Shown here in pieces: positions 6,775 to 7,394 of a stretch of DNA of 7,394 nt; the first letter of the stretch is position 1, and each line of letters opens with the position of its first letter. The translations under genes and the position numbers were made by a program. The DNA comes from Verrucomicrobiales bacterium (GTDB lineage Bacteria; Verrucomicrobiota; Verrucomicrobiia; Verrucomicrobiales; Akkermansiaceae). A model generated the notes under the pieces. It did no database searches and had not been told where the DNA came from. It saw nothing but the letters and a program-made list of their open reading frames with translations. The DNA is taken from the NCBI GenBank assembly GCA_003527555.1, contig DPWT01000197.1, positions 1 to 7,394 on the forward strand. The letters are read 5' to 3'.

Positions 6775-7145
6775 CTAACATTAAATCTTTCGCCGCAATA
6801 TGGACATCGGTAATGCCCGCAACATAAAATAGAGCCAGATACGGGAAGACGGTAACTTCCGAGTAGCTTCTTCGCCTTTTTATTTTTACTACATCCTTTG
6901 TTTGCAAACAGGGGCACTAGACAAATAGGGCACCGAATGGATCTCGCTTTCAATGCAAACCATAGACTAGAAATAACCCACATCGCTATACAACCAACAC
7001 CACAATAAACTATTGTTATATCAAAAATAATTAATCCAACAATTAGGGCTGAAAACATCACCCACATAAGGAGTGTATTAAATATGAAATGAAGTGCTCC
7101 AAACTTTAGCCCTCTGAGCGTCGAACTATATCGGTGTTTATGCAT
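6744..7145 (-). CDS. small two-helix membrane protein with zinc-ribbon-like C-terminus
   Basis: This 133-residue protein has a basic N-terminus, two hydrophobic helices (about 19-40 and 44-65), then a soluble cysteine-rich tail. The tail has CPIC (72-75) and CPYC (114-117), a paired-knuckle layout that would bind one zinc ion, plus Cys85 and Cys108-109. Between the knuckles is GCSKNKKAKKLLGSYRLPVS (84-103). I recall similar uncharacterised proteins with a CSK..AKKLLGSYRL core and a final RCPYCGE in marine Verrucomicrobiota, but cannot check this here. Its function is unknown; both helices and the short loop suggest a cytoplasmic zinc ribbon tethered to the inner membrane. The gene is visibly more AT-rich than its neighbours. 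ATG 7143-7145 has no Shine-Dalgarno sequence and lies 17 bp after the stop of the upstream gene, so the two may share a transcript. A 12-bp imperfect direct repeat flanks it. Confidence 0.7.
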   Translation of the reverse strand: MHKHRYSSTLRGLKFGALHFIFNTLLMWVMFSALIVGLIIFDITIVYCGVGCIAMWVISSLWFALKARSIRCPICLVPLFANKGCSKNKKAKKLLGSYRLPVSGSILCCGHYRCPYCGERFNVSVSKQSQVKV

Positions 7146-7154
7146 CGTATCTAG

Positions 7155-7166
7155 TTAGGGTGTTAG
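7155..7166 (+). repeat. right copy of an imperfect 12-bp direct repeat
   Basis: TTAGGGTGTTAG pairs with the copy at 6726-6737. It spans the gap between two minus-strand genes and includes the TAA stop of the exported protein gene (7163-7165). Confidence 0.35.
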
Positions 7167-7394
7167 ATTTTACGCCTTATGGCACACATTCCGATTCCAG
7201 CGCCCATCAGCAAAAAGGCCGCGCTGGTTTCAGGTACCGTCACAAAGTCAAAATTTACCATAGATGAAACATCCCACGAAAAGCCCTGAGTTACTGCCGC
7301 ATCAGTTACATCCTGAGACTGGGCATATTCCACATCTGCCAGAGGCAAACCGATCTGCTCGTTGGAGTGTTCCGTTAAATTAACCGAAGCAACA
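7163..7394 (-). CDS. C-terminal fragment of an exported protein with PEP-CTERM-like sorting tail (5' end outside window)
   Basis: The minus-strand frame is open from the right window edge to a TAA at 7163-7165, giving 76 visible residues; no start needs to lie inside the window. The tail has the three-part layout of a PEP-CTERM signal: VPETSA (about 53-58), a hydrophobic helix AAFLLMGAGIGMCAI, then RRKI at the end. In organisms with an exosortase, such tails mark proteins for processing at the membrane and delivery to the surface or the extracellular matrix. The motif has Thr where Pro is usual (VPEP). The visible upstream part is acidic and Ser/Val-rich, consistent with an extracellular beta-rich domain, but I do not recognise a family. 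A TTG at 7346-7348 could be mistaken for a start, but the frame clearly continues upstream. Confidence 0.75.
   Translation of the reverse strand, partial: VASVNLTEHSNEQIGLPLADVEYAQSQDVTDAAVTQGFSWDVSSMVNFDFVTVPETSAAFLLMGAGIGMCAIRRKI

Overview
The window looks like a chromosomal stretch from a Gram-negative bacterium, most probably a marine member of the Verrucomicrobiota (Opitutae-like). I infer this from four things together: an Alternative Complex III (ACIII) operon start, a PEP-CTERM-like C-terminal sorting tail, a two-helix cysteine-rich protein of a type I associate with that group, and start codons that mostly lack a Shine-Dalgarno sequence. No rRNA or other marker is present, so the assignment is an inference. 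I see no tRNA, rRNA, CRISPR array, transposase or phage gene.

Layout. Positions 1-2931 (minus strand) carry the start of the ACIII operon: actA (2200-2931), a pentaheme cytochrome c with one N-terminal membrane anchor, then actB (1-2130), the large molybdopterin-oxidoreductase-like subunit. ActB is cut by the left window edge after 710 residues and is open without a stop across that span. A divergent control region (2932-3105) follows. It holds an 18-bp perfect palindrome that matches the CRP-type pattern TGTGA-N6-TCACA. On the plus strand come a small single-HKD phospholipase D-like protein (3106-3627) and an NhaC-family Na+/H+ antiporter (3783-5378). Convergent to the antiporter, on the minus strand, is a YihY/BrkB-family membrane protein with a long acidic tail (5455-6531). 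An AT-rich gap of about 210 bp separates it from two more minus-strand genes: a two-helix membrane protein with a zinc-ribbon-like tail (6744-7145), and the C-terminal end of an exported protein with a PEP-CTERM-like tail (7163-7394, cut by the right edge).

How they work together. ACIII oxidises quinol and passes electrons through ActA hemes to a downstream cytochrome or oxidase, conserving energy. The Na+/H+ antiporter exchanges the resulting ion gradient and would suit a marine cell. The other genes are unlinked membrane or surface functions, and the window reads as ordinary core genome rather than as a dedicated island. The points most worth following up are the CRP/FNR-like palindrome at the ACIII promoter, the single-HKD protein with a C-terminal cysteine cluster, and the AT-rich cysteine-rich gene flanked by an imperfect 12-bp direct repeat. 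I found no convincing evidence of a wholly new system.
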